Assembly (NCBI RefSeq): GCF_000483125.1
Contig: NZ_AXXR01000003.1
Location: forward strand, 1-64,000
DNA length: 64,000 nt
Source of the DNA: Atopobium fossor DSM 15642
Lineage (GTDB): Bacteria; Actinomycetota; Coriobacteriia; Coriobacteriales; Atopobiaceae
Direction of reading: 5' to 3'
Positions 1 to 8,993 of this stretch are shown piece after piece. Both the position numbers and the translations under genes were made by a program. Below the pieces are notes generated by a model, which was not told the DNA's origin, searched no databases, and saw only the letters and a program-made list of their open reading frames with translations. Every line of letters starts with the position of its first letter. Position 1 is the stretch's first letter.

Positions 1-377
1 CATCACCGCGTGCGATGTATTAATATACACACCCCTTTTGGGTGTTTCAAGTACCAAGACTAGATTTGTGTTGATTCATATTATGGACACAAATATGAAA
101 TGACTAGATATTGCCGTCCAATCTATCTCATAGCACTTTACCTGGCATTTCTCGATAATAGATATGAGGAGTTGGATAAAATTTTGGGCATATATACGTC
201 TGAAAAGGCATTATAGAATTTAGCTATATTGAGGGGCAAAAAGGATGAAAAGCTAAGCCGTATATACGTATATATAAAAGGGGGCAAGTTGTAATTGACT
301 TGCCCCTTAGTGTGCGTAGCTTTTATAAGATGTGAAATAACGTAGCAGTAAGATATGAGCCAAAGAATGGCTGGAAA
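1..377. other. non-coding left edge
   Basis: No convincing gene is visible here on either strand. The stretch is AT-rich and holds several inverted repeats: a small hairpin with arms ACACCC/GGGTGT at about 29-46, arms ATTTGTGT/ACACAAAT at 64-71 and 87-94, a perfect 14-base palindrome at 261-274, and the ppc terminator at 278-308. The first hairpin may be the 3' end of a gene lying outside the window. Confidence 0.6.
270..308 (-). terminator. intrinsic terminator of ppc
   Basis: The arms GGGGCAAGT (281-289) and ACTTGCCCC (298-306) pair perfectly around an 8-base loop. Read on the minus strand, downstream of ppc, the stem is followed by CTTTTATATA, a U-rich tail. Confidence 0.75.
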
Positions 378-3197
378 CTAACCAGTGTTTTGTAGGCCAG
401 CTGCAACTCCAGATACAGTACACAAGATAAGATAGATAAAACGCTCGCGCTCTTCAGCAGTAAGTTTATCGCTCTTCTCGCGAAGAGCTGCAAGAGCTCG
501 CACCTGCGTGAGGGATAATGCATTTACATAAGGAAGTCGCATACGAATGACAGGGCCAAGAACACGTCGATGCTCCAAAGGCCAAGAATTGTTAGTAATA
601 GCAAGGACCCACTTGCGCGTAAGAGCCATTTCATCAAGGACCATCTTGGAGAGATCTTTGCGATTTCCCAGGTTAAGATACATATGAGCAATACTGGCAT
701 CGGTCTTGGAAAGCGACATCTCGATATTATCAATAAATGTAGTAAAGACAGGCCACTCAGCATAGGCTTGTTTGAGCAGCTCAAGGTCATTAATTTGTTG
801 ACAAGCACTACCCAGACCGTACCAAGCAGCTAAGTTGGTTCGTGCCTGCGACCAAGAAAAAATCCAGGGGATAGTACGTAAATCATCAAGAGACTGAGCA
901 CCCAAACCGCGTTTGGCGGGACGGCTACCAATGGGCATGAGGCCAATCTCGGTAAGAGGTGTTACGATGGAAAACCACTCGGCAAAGTCCTTGGTATTAA
1001 GAAGCTGTAGGTAACGCTGGCGAGAATACACATCAAGATCATGAGCAAGCTGTGTATATCTATGTGTCGTATCTGTATTAATCTCCTCAATAGAAGGAGC
1101 GGATTGCAATAGCGTTGCACCAGCAACGGACTCAATATGGCGACGCGCAAGCGTAGGATCTCCGTAGCGAGCAAAAATGACTTCACCCTGCTCTGTCAAT
1201 TTGAAGTGACAGTTAACCGAACCCTTGGGTTGAGCCAAAACAGCACGATTTGCAGGACCACCACCACGACCAACAGCACCACCGCGACCATGCATCAATA
1301 CTAAATCTATGTGATTGCATTCTGCCCATCGAGCAATTGCCTGCTGAGCAGCGTGTAAAACCAAGGTTGCAGAAGTTGGACCAGCGTCTTTGGATGAATC
1401 AGAATATCCCAGCATAACTTCAAGACGCCGATTGGTTTGACTCATGCGCTTTTGAACCTCAGGAATACGAATCATCGCATCAAGGATATTAACGGCATTT
1501 TCTAAGTCCTCTACCTGTTCAAATAACGGAATAACATCCAAAACAGGTACATCCTGCTCGTGAGCAAATGCCAGACGAGCAAGTTCATAGACATCTGCCA
1601 CATTTTGAGCTGACTGTGAGAAAGAAATAATATAGCGGCGAGCAGCAATAACACCATTACGACGCTGAATAGAACCAATGGCACGGAACGTATCCAAAAC
1701 TTCACGAGTCATAGGAGCAAGTTCACCGCGCTCCCCTCTTCTACCGTGCTCGCGAATATCTGCTAGAGCACGCTCATGTACAACGGAGTGCTGACGGAAT
1801 TCCATCTCTACCATATGAAATCCAAAGGACTGCACTTGCCAAATAAGGTTTTGAACAGGACCGTATGCAGCACGAAGAGCTCCAGCACGTGCCAAAGACT
1901 CTTGAACCACCTGCAAATCATTAAGGAAGTCCTCTGCAGTGTTATACATAAGATCTGCTGTGCGGTCGATAGTTGCCTTGAGCCTATAGGACATAACAAT
2001 CATAACGGCACGATGTAGCTCGGAGGCGCTTACCGTTTGAGCGCGCGAAGTCATAGACTCGCTCATCTCAACCTGGTGATTCCACAAGTTAATAAGCATG
2101 TCTGAGGGTTTAGTACACAAGGTATCAAGCGTGAGGTTGCGACCCACATAATATGTGCGCTGCGTAAGAGCTGTAAGAATGTGACGACGGAACTTCTCGG
2201 CAACTTCGCGACTTACCTTGGCAGTAACGTTGGGATTGCCATCTCGATCCGAGCCAATCCAAGAACCTGGGTGAAAAAATGCAGGACAAACAGGAGGAAC
2301 GGTACCGGCCTTGTCACCCAACTCCCAGTCATCAAAGCGACGGTAAACTTCAGGCACCATGTCAAACAAGGTGTTATCAAAAATATCAAGAATGGTGTCC
2401 GCTTCTTCTGCGGGTGTAGGCTTTTTGAAACCGATGGGCGATGTTCGGAACATGGCATCAATTTCCTGCAGCATCTTGCGTTCGTTTTCCGCCAAAGAAG
2501 CGCCACCTAAAGCAGGGCGTTCTTTGAGAAGGCCAGCAATACGGCGAATTTTACCTTCCACGCCACGGCGACGTGCTTCAGTTGGGTGAGCAGTAAATAC
2601 AGGATGAAACTCCAAACGCTTAAGTAAAGAGAACGCCTTAGCATGCCCGCATTCATCAATCAAGCGACGGTATGCCACCGTAAGATCATTAATGGGGTCA
2701 TATGTAAGAGTGGCGGAAGAAATAGCTTGTTCGCGCAGGTGAAGAGCATGAACACGATAATTTTCTTCACAGACATTAGCAAGATGAAAGTAGGTTGCAA
2801 ACCCGCGCATGAGCAAGGTTGCCTGCTCAACGGGCAAAGAATCAATGAGTTCGACGGCCTTCTTGAAATCCGCTTCGATAGGGGCAGGAGGCTGGATAGA
2901 AGATGTTGAGGTGTCAGTTGCTGTAACAGCATCGGATGAATTAGCACCATCGGATAAAGGAGATGCAGAGCTTTGAGTGTGAACCAACAAAGTATTTGTG
3001 AGAAGATCATCAAACGATTGACGCAGAGAAGGATCATATTCAGACAAAACTTTACGAACCAGACGTAAAAATAGAGTCATATTGCCACGGAGCTCATCAG
3101 GAATACCAGCTTTAGCAAACATGGCATCGTCATTACGAGCTTCCAAATCTACCTGATCAACCAAAGCGGCGGGCGAAAATGGAGTGGCTGGGTTCAC
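378..3197 (-). CDS. ppc: phosphoenolpyruvate carboxylase
   Basis: Carboxylates PEP to oxaloacetate in the cytoplasm, the anaplerotic step feeding the reductive branch in fermenters. The 939-residue length fits the family. Visible signatures are the catalytic HPTE box (His204), a GYSDSSKDAG motif, the glycine-rich HGRGGAVGRGG loop, and the invariant C-terminal QNTG. The start is taken as GTG at 3197 because AAGGAGGT lies five bases upstream; a longer reading from an upstream ATG would put this ribosome site inside the gene. A low-complexity Ser/Thr-rich insert at about residues 75-105 looks lineage-specific. Monocistronic, with its own terminator, and divergent from yaaA. Confidence 0.97.
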   Translation of the reverse strand: MNPATPFSPAALVDQVDLEARNDDAMFAKAGIPDELRGNMTLFLRLVRKVLSEYDPSLRQSFDDLLTNTLLVHTQSSASPLSDGANSSDAVTATDTSTSSIQPPAPIEADFKKAVELIDSLPVEQATLLMRGFATYFHLANVCEENYRVHALHLREQAISSATLTYDPINDLTVAYRRLIDECGHAKAFSLLKRLEFHPVFTAHPTEARRRGVEGKIRRIAGLLKERPALGGASLAENERKMLQEIDAMFRTSPIGFKKPTPAEEADTILDIFDNTLFDMVPEVYRRFDDWELGDKAGTVPPVCPAFFHPGSWIGSDRDGNPNVTAKVSREVAEKFRRHILTALTQRTYYVGRNLTLDTLCTKPSDMLINLWNHQVEMSESMTSRAQTVSASELHRAVMIVMSYRLKATIDRTADLMYNTAEDFLNDLQVVQESLARAGALRAAYGPVQNLIWQVQSFGFHMVEMEFRQHSVVHERALADIREHGRRGERGELAPMTREVLDTFRAIGSIQRRNGVIAARRYIISFSQSAQNVADVYELARLAFAHEQDVPVLDVIPLFEQVEDLENAVNILDAMIRIPEVQKRMSQTNRRLEVMLGYSDSSKDAGPTSATLVLHAAQQAIARWAECNHIDLVLMHGRGGAVGRGGGPANRAVLAQPKGSVNCHFKLTEQGEVIFARYGDPTLARRHIESVAGATLLQSAPSIEEINTDTTHRYTQLAHDLDVYSRQRYLQLLNTKDFAEWFSIVTPLTEIGLMPIGSRPAKRGLGAQSLDDLRTIPWIFSWSQARTNLAAWYGLGSACQQINDLELLKQAYAEWPVFTTFIDNIEMSLSKTDASIAHMYLNLGNRKDLSKMVLDEMALTRKWVLAITNNSWPLEHRRVLGPVIRMRLPYVNALSLTQVRALAALREKSDKLTAEERERFIYLILCTVSGVAAGLQNTG

Positions 3198-3382
3198 GGT
3201 ACCTCCTTGAGTTGGCATTAACCAGCGCAACACTACTTGACAGTAGTAAGCGTCAGTCAGCGTTAACCATCACAAACTACTTTAGAGCATAGACGCAAAA
3301 GTAAGCACGTCATTGCTTTCGCAAAAACACGAAATACAATATCAACAATATGAGAAGTAACAAACTGTAAAAGGATGACACT

Positions 3383-4150
3383 GTGGCACTGAGATTTATA
3401 ACTTCACCTGCAAAGAAAATGCAAACCACTGAGGAGTATCCTTTTGCCACTGCCTTGCCACAGTTTATTGAGAAGGCCCGTATCATCGCAGCTCATTTGC
3501 ACCAAATGGATTTTGAGCAACTTCACAAGTTATGGGCATGTTCTGAGCGTTTAGCACATGAATCTATGCAACAACTTGATGCACTGCAGGAGGGTTTGCA
3601 GCTGCCTTTTGAGCAGCTCAGTGCCGCAATTTGCAGCTATAACGGCATTCAATACACCAATATTGCTGCTTCAGTCATGTCAGAAGAACAAATTGAATGG
3701 ATGCAAACACATCTACGCGTGATTTCTGGTATGTACGGATTAGTGCGACCACTGGACGGCGTCTGTCCATATAGGCTGGAAATGCAAGCAAAACTTACTA
3801 TGGATGGATCGCGAAACTTATATGAGTGGTGGGGAGATTTGCTTGCACACACACTTATGGATGAAGCAGATGATGTATATCTTGTAAATCTGGCATCTAA
3901 GGAATATTCGCAAGCAGTGCTACCTTACGTGACAGATCGGGCCATAACCTGTTCGTTCTTATCGCCAGATCAAAAATCAGGCAAACTTGTTATGCGTGCG
4001 CCAGAAATTAAGGCTGCACGCGGAAGTTTTATTCGTTGGTGTGCTGAGAAAGGCGTCGAATCCCTCGATGACCTACGCAACTTTAATGGACGCGGTTATA
4101 CGTTTGATGAGTCACTTTCAAGCAAGGATGAACTTGTTTTTAAAAGTTAG
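3383..4150 (+). CDS. yaaA: YaaA-family protein (DUF328)
   Basis: Resembles the YaaA/DUF328 family, whose E. coli member limits intracellular iron and DNA damage during peroxide stress; the molecular activity here is inferred only. The 255-residue length is typical. The N-terminal SPAKKM box, the central YNGIQY segment, the IKAARG stretch and the FNGRGYTFDESLSS C-terminal block match the family pattern. The start is GTG at 3383, preceded by AAAGGA. It is divergent from ppc, and its 3' end overlaps by 11 bases the convergent XRE gene. Confidence 0.88.
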   Translation: MALRFITSPAKKMQTTEEYPFATALPQFIEKARIIAAHLHQMDFEQLHKLWACSERLAHESMQQLDALQEGLQLPFEQLSAAICSYNGIQYTNIAASVMSEEQIEWMQTHLRVISGMYGLVRPLDGVCPYRLEMQAKLTMDGSRNLYEWWGDLLAHTLMDEADDVYLVNLASKEYSQAVLPYVTDRAITCSFLSPDQKSGKLVMRAPEIKAARGSFIRWCAEKGVESLDDLRNFNGRGYTFDESLSSKDELVFKS

Positions 4151-4415
4151 GTTCAGATGAGATACCCTCATTGAGTTTTGTAGCAAGATCTGCAACAGAC
4201 ATATCTAAAACCTCTGCAATCCAACGGACTTCGTATACACGAAGTGCACGCTCTCCACTTTCCAGCTTACTGAGGAAAGACTGGTTTACGTTAAGCCTCT
4301 CCGCCAAATCAAGCTGAGTGATTCCATGCGCACAGCGGATGGACTTAAGATTCTTGCCGATTGTCTGATTACTTGAAATATCCATGAGGAAATTATTATC
4401 CGAGTTTCGCATCAT
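4140..4415 (-). CDS. small XRE-family transcriptional regulator
   Basis: A 91-residue protein that is almost entirely one Cro/C1-type helix-turn-helix (about residues 20-80), with ITQLDLAERLNVNQSFLSKL as the two DNA-contacting helices. No effector domain is present. The start is uncertain: the first ATG has only GGG close by, and a second in-frame ATG ten codons on has no better ribosome site. The gene overlaps the end of yaaA tail to tail. The target is unknown; such small regulators often act on their own promoter. Confidence 0.75.
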   Translation of the reverse strand: MMRNSDNNFLMDISSNQTIGKNLKSIRCAHGITQLDLAERLNVNQSFLSKLESGERALRVYEVRWIAEVLDMSVADLATKLNEGISSEPNF

Positions 4416-4442
4416 CCCAAATTAGGATATAGTAGGTAGTAC

Positions 4443-4502
4443 CTCCAACCAAGTTGGAGACAATGCGGACGATGGTCATTCTTTGAGTGGCCATCGTTTT
4501 TT
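4443..4502 (+). terminator. hairpin pair with U-tail, leader attenuator or sRNA end
   Basis: A 7-bp hairpin (CTCCAAC, loop CAA, GTTGGAG, 4443-4459) is followed by a 10-bp stem (ACGATGGTCA 4469-4478 with TGGCCATCGT 4488-4497, one G-U pair) and then TTTTTT on the plus strand. No plus-strand gene ends nearby, so this is either the end of a short RNA or an attenuator in the leader of the radical SAM gene at 4608. Confidence 0.55.
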
Positions 4503-4607
4503 GTAAACGTATCCATTTTGTACGATTGCCACATATGAAATGACCGTACAGGATGAATTGCTCGGATTTTGCTCCCTTCTTTTGTATTATCAAGATGGAG
4601 GGAATTG

Positions 4608-5384
4608 ATGCCTACTTTTTTGAATGACAGTCCTGTTTTTGGACCCGTACAAAGCCGTCGCTTAGGAATCTCTTTAGGGATTAACTTGATGCCTGCAACG
4701 GGAAAGATTTGCTCGTTTAACTGTGCATATTGTGAAAATGGCTTGAATGAACAACGACGTACAAGCAATGACTATGTTAGCTTGGATGAACTTGAGCATG
4801 CCCTTAAGAAAAAACTCGCAAGCATGGCTGCAAACGGGACACAACCTGATGTCCTGACCTTTGCAGGCAATGGTGAACCTACGGCAAGTCCTATATTTGC
4901 ACAAGCAGTTGATTTGGTACGCGCACTACGTACTGTTTATGCACCAGCTGCGCGTATAAGTGTACTAAGCAATGGCATGTTTGCCGATAAACCCAGCGTT
5001 TTTCATGCATTGATGCAGGTAGATGATAATATTTTGAAGCTTGATACCGTGGATGCAACCTACATTGAGCTTCTTAATAAGCCACAAGGACCATATGATG
5101 TGAATGAACGCATTACAACATACGCGTCTTTTCATGGCCACATAAAGATTCAAACCATTTTTGTAAGCGGCAAGCTTGCAGGCGTAAGTGCAGATAACAC
5201 TGGCGAAGTATATGTAAACCCATGGTTGGATGCACTAGAAAAGATTGACCCACAGCAGGTATTTATCTACACGATTGCGCGCGAAGTACCTATACCTACA
5301 CTTACAAAGGTAGCACCCGCAATACTAGATGGCATTGCTCAGCGTGTACGTAAGCGTGGTCTACCTGTTGTTGTCTCATACTAG
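4608..5384 (+). CDS. radical SAM protein (COG0731-like)
   Basis: A 258-residue radical SAM enzyme. The [4Fe-4S]-binding CX3CX2C is Cys35, Cys39 and Cys42 (CSFNCAYC), preceded by the GPVQSRRLG and SLGINL blocks that mark the COG0731-type family. GNGEPTAS is the usual SAM-contacting GGEP-like motif. The start ATG at 4608 follows GGAGGG by six bases, so the longer reading frame is not used. The reaction is unknown; the related archaeal enzyme class modifies tRNA, but assignment to that function is not supported here. It probably sits in one transcript with the following LysR gene (21-base gap). Confidence 0.85.
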   Translation: MPTFLNDSPVFGPVQSRRLGISLGINLMPATGKICSFNCAYCENGLNEQRRTSNDYVSLDELEHALKKKLASMAANGTQPDVLTFAGNGEPTASPIFAQAVDLVRALRTVYAPAARISVLSNGMFADKPSVFHALMQVDDNILKLDTVDATYIELLNKPQGPYDVNERITTYASFHGHIKIQTIFVSGKLAGVSADNTGEVYVNPWLDALEKIDPQQVFIYTIAREVPIPTLTKVAPAILDGIAQRVRKRGLPVVVSY

Positions 5385-5405
5385 CATGCGTATAAAGGAA
5401 AGAAC

Positions 5406-6311
5406 ATGAATCTTCAGCAGCTCAGGTACATAATTGCTATTGCCGAAAGTGGTTCAATGAACTCGGTTGCTAAGACACATTTTATTGCACAATCAAGTTT
5501 GTCGGTTGCAGTTAAGGACCTCGAACAGGAGCTGGGTATCACTATTTTTACGCGCACCAGCAAGGGCATCCGTGTTACCCGTGAGGGTGTTGAGTTTTTG
5601 GGTTACGCTCGCCAGGTTGTTGAACAAGCAGATTTGCTACAAAGTCGCTACGCTGGCCACCCTGACCAACTTAAACAGCGCTTATCGATAAGCTCACAGC
5701 ATTACGCATTTGTAGTCCGCGCGTTTACAGAATTTGTGCGCACACAAGAAGGAAGTGGTTTTGACTTTATCCTACGCGAAACCCGCACTACCAATATTAT
5801 TAATGACGTTGCAGATTTCAGGTCAGATATTGGCATTTTGTTTTTGAGTTCCTATAACGAGCAAGCGCTGCGCAGGCGTTTTGACGAGAATAACCTTAAA
5901 TTTGCATCACTATACAAAGCAAAACCGCATGTTTTTGTCCGTAAGGATCATCCACTTGCTGCGCTGCCTTCCATTAAGGTTTCTGCACTTGCCAGCTGGC
6001 CGCGCTACACCTTTGAACAGGGCACACAAAGCTCACTGTATTTATCGGAAGAACCGTTTTCTTACATACCCCACGCACAAAATGTAGTGGTAAGCGACCG
6101 TGGAACTATGACCAGCTTGCTGGCAAATTACAATGGATTTTTGATTTCAACTGGCATGCTGTCTGACGAGATGTCTGCACATATTGTGTCCATTCCGCTG
6201 GAAACAGACGAGATTATGAACGTGGGCTATCTTACTCATAGTCAGCGCAAGCTAAGCGAACATGCTCAAGAATTTATTAGCATGCTTAAGCAGCTGATTG
6301 CTGCGCAATAG
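5406..6311 (+). CDS. LysR-family transcriptional regulator
   Basis: A 301-residue LTTR. The N-terminal winged helix (residues 1-60; LQQLRYIIAIAESGSMNSVA and the SLSVAVKDLEQELG recognition helix) is followed by a linker helix and a periplasmic-binding-like effector domain (about 90-300). The CysB/CysL-type N-terminus suggests activation in response to a small metabolite, which cannot be named. The ribosome site AAAGGAAAG precedes the ATG. It lies 21 bases after the radical SAM gene, and its target is not obvious from position. Confidence 0.92.
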   Translation: MNLQQLRYIIAIAESGSMNSVAKTHFIAQSSLSVAVKDLEQELGITIFTRTSKGIRVTREGVEFLGYARQVVEQADLLQSRYAGHPDQLKQRLSISSQHYAFVVRAFTEFVRTQEGSGFDFILRETRTTNIINDVADFRSDIGILFLSSYNEQALRRRFDENNLKFASLYKAKPHVFVRKDHPLAALPSIKVSALASWPRYTFEQGTQSSLYLSEEPFSYIPHAQNVVVSDRGTMTSLLANYNGFLISTGMLSDEMSAHIVSIPLETDEIMNVGYLTHSQRKLSEHAQEFISMLKQLIAAQ

Positions 6312-6399
6312 ACATGTGCCGGTAACACACCCATAACAGCAGCTCCACAAAATAATGCAATAAACGCAGATAGAGCTATGCAATTGTCATAAACAAACA

Positions 6400-6433
6400 T
6401 ATGTCGCCTGCACACAACTGCACAGACGACATA
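6400..6433 (-). terminator. terminator after degV-like gene
   Basis: Arms TATGTCG (6400-6406) and CGACATA (6427-6433) enclose a loop that contains two TGCA blocks able to extend the stem. On the minus strand the stem is followed by TGTTTGTTTATG. It lies between the convergent LysR and DegV genes. Confidence 0.5.
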
Positions 6434-6439
6434 CATACT

Positions 6440-7285
6440 CTATTTATTGGCAAAGAAACCTAAGACAATGGTGCCAGGGCCAGCATGCGTACCAATGGTG
6501 CCACCTATAGAGTGGAACACAAGTTGATTGACATTGCCCTTCCACAACGCAGCGCTATCCTGAACATACTTCCTAAGAAGTGTGTCATCCAGACCGGTAT
6601 AACCAACACACATGGGCAAACCAAAGTTAATGCCACCGCTCTTTTCAACCAGTTGGTCAAGCAAATTGTTGGCTGCCTTGGAACCACGCGCCTTTCCTAC
6701 CAGCGAAACCGCGCCTTCGTGCGTAGTGATGACGGGCTTAATGGAGAGCAAGGTCCCCAAAGTTGCCGCTGCCTTTGGCAAACGGCCACCACGATGCAGG
6801 TATTCTAAGGTGTCAAGAAGGGCCAAGACATGCAGATGCTCTACACTGCGGTTAAGCTCTTCGCACAGAGCTTCAAACTCAATACCCTTATCGACAAGTT
6901 CAAGTGCATATTCAACCATTGCACGCGTACCCATAGAAGCATTAAGTGTATCGATAATACAGACGTTGCTGCCGTAAGACTGTGCCGCAGTCACCGCACT
7001 ATGATAGGTGCCCGACAAAACAGAAGAGATAGTAATTGCCACGACTTTCTCGTCCGCTTCACGCGCCTGTGCAAAAGCCTGGTCAAAACGATACGGCGTG
7101 ACTTGCCCGGTGGTTGGCATGACATCTGTTTCCATAAGCAACTCATAAAAGCGCTGGTTAGTAAGGTCAATTCCATCCAGATACGTGGTTGTACCAAACG
7201 CAACGGATAATGGTAAAACAGTAAGCTGATCGTGCTGGAGATCGGAAACGTCGGCGCCTGAGTCGCAAACAATTCGAATGGCCAT
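6440..7285 (-). CDS. DegV-family fatty-acid-binding protein
   Basis: A 281-residue DegV/FakB-type protein, a family that binds a fatty acid for phosphorylation by the FakA kinase (known for FakB; inferred here). Features visible are the N-terminal VCDSGADVS block, the TTGQVTP motif that contacts the carboxylate, and the SGTYHSA motif. No FakA-like (DhaL-related) partner is adjacent; the DhaL-type proteins at 46-49 kb belong to a different cluster. AAAGGAG precedes the ATG. It follows the MarR gene in the same direction after a 90-base gap, so it may be co-transcribed with it. Confidence 0.93.
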   Translation of the reverse strand: MAIRIVCDSGADVSDLQHDQLTVLPLSVAFGTTTYLDGIDLTNQRFYELLMETDVMPTTGQVTPYRFDQAFAQAREADEKVVAITISSVLSGTYHSAVTAAQSYGSNVCIIDTLNASMGTRAMVEYALELVDKGIEFEALCEELNRSVEHLHVLALLDTLEYLHRGGRLPKAAATLGTLLSIKPVITTHEGAVSLVGKARGSKAANNLLDQLVEKSGGINFGLPMCVGYTGLDDTLLRKYVQDSAALWKGNVNQLVFHSIGGTIGTHAGPGTIVLGFFANK

Positions 7286-7375
7286 GCAGTTTCTCCTTTG
7301 TAGTAGCGCGGTTAAGCGATGTGTACTATTCCGCGCAAATGCGCGATTGGCTTGCTAAATATTGGCATTATCGTG

Positions 7376-7843
7376 CTATAACACCTTTATTTTTGCAAGG
7401 ACTTGTTTAAGTACACGATACATAACCACGATATCTTCCCCAGCAAGATCGTCTGCAGCCAGGCCTACCATGCGATTAATAACCTCTTCTATCCGATGTC
7501 CAAGCTCCCTTCCTTTTTTGGTAAGAAGCACAGGACTTCGATACCCCATCACACCATGATCCTGCTGCGCTTGTGCGTAACCTTTTTGCATCAACGATGC
7601 TAGCGAACGCGAAACCAGTGCACGGTCCACACCAATAGCCCGCGCAATATCCGCGCTGGGAATACCTTTGGGGTGCTTGGCAAGACACACTAAACACATG
7701 GCATCGGTTCCTTGCAAACCAAAGCGAGCCATTTCTGTTTTTTTAAGACGTTGTACTTCTTTGTTGAGCGCAGATATGAGACTTGAAAAAGTCTCAAAAC
7801 GCTCTGACTGCGCGGGTTGGATTGATTGAGTTGACTGAGACAA
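7376..7843 (-). CDS. MarR-family transcriptional regulator
   Basis: A 155-residue winged-helix regulator of the MarR type. The recognition region IPSADIARAIGVDRALVSRSLASLMQKGYA (described here in parts) and the wing GVMGYRSPVLLTKKG lie mid-protein, flanked by dimerisation helices. The start codon is TTG at 7843, strongly set by AAGGAGG eight bases ahead. Two near-identical palindromes just upstream (7860-7875 and 7887-7906) are the obvious operators and overlap its likely promoter, pointing to autorepression and joint control of the divergent exonuclease gene. The ligand is unknown. Confidence 0.93.
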   Translation of the reverse strand: MSQSTQSIQPAQSERFETFSSLISALNKEVQRLKKTEMARFGLQGTDAMCLVCLAKHPKGIPSADIARAIGVDRALVSRSLASLMQKGYAQAQQDHGVMGYRSPVLLTKKGRELGHRIEEVINRMVGLAADDLAGEDIVVMYRVLKQVLAKIKVL

Positions 7844-7859
7844 GTTTTACCTCCTTTCT

Positions 7860-7875
7860 TGTTGACAAGTCAACA
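7860..7875. promoter_or_regulatory. MarR operator 1
   Basis: TGTTGACAAGTCAACA is a perfect inverted repeat with 7-base arms and a 2-base centre. It shares the half-site TGTTGA with operator 2, whose centre is 29 bases away. It lies directly next to the putative minus-strand -10 (TAAACT, 7881-7876). Confidence 0.75.
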
Positions 7876-7886
7876 GTTTAGCAATG

Positions 7887-7906
7887 AATGTTGAGTGGTC
7901 AACATT
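7887..7906. promoter_or_regulatory. MarR operator 2
   Basis: AATGTTGA and TCAACATT are perfect 8-base arms around GTGG. A minus-strand -35-like TTGACC lies inside it, 16 bases from TAAACT, so a bound dimer would cover the promoter of the MarR gene. Confidence 0.75.
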
Positions 7907-8002
7907 TATCCAATGGAACGTGTAATCTGCACACGCGCAGCGCACAACTTTGGTAGGCTTAACGAGACTTACTCTTTTGCTCTCAAAACGGGAGATGTAT
8001 AT

Positions 8003-8971
8003 ATGAACTTGAGTGAAGCACTTGAACGTGCAAATGCGTTCTCGCTACCTGGCTTTTTTATGGATGATGCCACTCTTACGGCAGATCGTGCAGCTAATGA
8101 AGATGCCATTTCTCAGCTTCTTGCTGCTTGGCGTTCCTCTTTTGGCACTGATGATCCTTTTGATTTTGAGATTGTTCGTGCCTTAGCAGATCGCAACCGA
8201 GCTACTTGCGATAGTTTTGGTATTGAGCGTCTACAAAATGTGCGTGGCACAAGCTTAGCGCCACGTCTTTCTGATGAGGATTTGATTCGCGGTGTTGCTG
8301 CAATGCAGCATCGCAATCCCAAAATTGTTGCCAAAGAAGCAGGTTTAGGTCTTAATGAACTGACCATGGCATACCTTGCAGCACCTATTTCTGGCATGGT
8401 AGTTGGAATTGACATAGAAACTACTTCACGCGAGCCAGATCGCGGCTACATCGTAAATGTCGGTCTTGAATTTATGCAACTTGCTGCAGATACTCAACCA
8501 ACTAATCCTTACTTTGCTTACTGCGGACTACCTAACATGTATAAAGAAAAGGGCGTTCCTCTCGCTCATATTCACCACATTAGCTGGTCTGATGTAGAAG
8601 ACAAAACACCCTTTAGGGAAGATAAAAAGATGCAGGCAGCACTTTTGGCAACACTTACGCGTTTTCCCTATATGGCACATAATGCTGCCTTTGAAGATTC
8701 GTGGTTTATGCTGCATATTGACGGTTATGCAGAAGCTCGCAAGGAAGGTAAAATTGTTCCTATTGATACACGTGACATCTGCCGCCGCGTAGATCCCGAA
8801 ACCAAAATTCTGCCCCACGAGCAAAGGCCTGCTTCACTTGAAAGCTGGGCACGCCGTCGCAAAACCTTAGCAGCAGGACAATCCGAGAAGCACTTGGGTT
8901 TGGAAGATGTTGACCTTATGTTCCGTACTGTTCAGGCAGAATTTACCCTGCGCAATATGTTTAGCAGATAG
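8003..8971 (+). CDS. DEDDh 3'-5' exonuclease-domain protein
   Basis: 322 residues. The C-terminal half is a DnaQ-type DEDDh nuclease with all acidic ligands visible: Asp137 and Glu139 (GIDIETT), Asp232 (HNAAFED region) and the His297-Asp302 pair. The first 130 residues have no recognised fold; they are helical and acidic-basic mixed. The start at 8003 follows GGGAG; longer readings begin inside the operators and lack a ribosome site. The gene is divergent from marR across the double operator, so it is probably regulated by it. The substrate (DNA or RNA) cannot be decided. Confidence 0.85.
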   Translation: MNLSEALERANAFSLPGFFMDDATLTADRAANEDAISQLLAAWRSSFGTDDPFDFEIVRALADRNRATCDSFGIERLQNVRGTSLAPRLSDEDLIRGVAAMQHRNPKIVAKEAGLGLNELTMAYLAAPISGMVVGIDIETTSREPDRGYIVNVGLEFMQLAADTQPTNPYFAYCGLPNMYKEKGVPLAHIHHISWSDVEDKTPFREDKKMQAALLATLTRFPYMAHNAAFEDSWFMLHIDGYAEARKEGKIVPIDTRDICRRVDPETKILPHEQRPASLESWARRRKTLAAGQSEKHLGLEDVDLMFRTVQAEFTLRNMFSR

Positions 8972-8993
8972 TTAATTCTTGTACGATGCGTAT

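Noticed and set aside
29-46. Terminator of a gene to the left of the window
   Set aside because: Six-base arms with only a short T run; too weak to assign without seeing the upstream gene.
4443-4502. Fluoride riboswitch
   Set aside because: A GATGG segment recalls the motif, but the rest of the fold (paired CC/GG blocks and pseudoknot) is missing.
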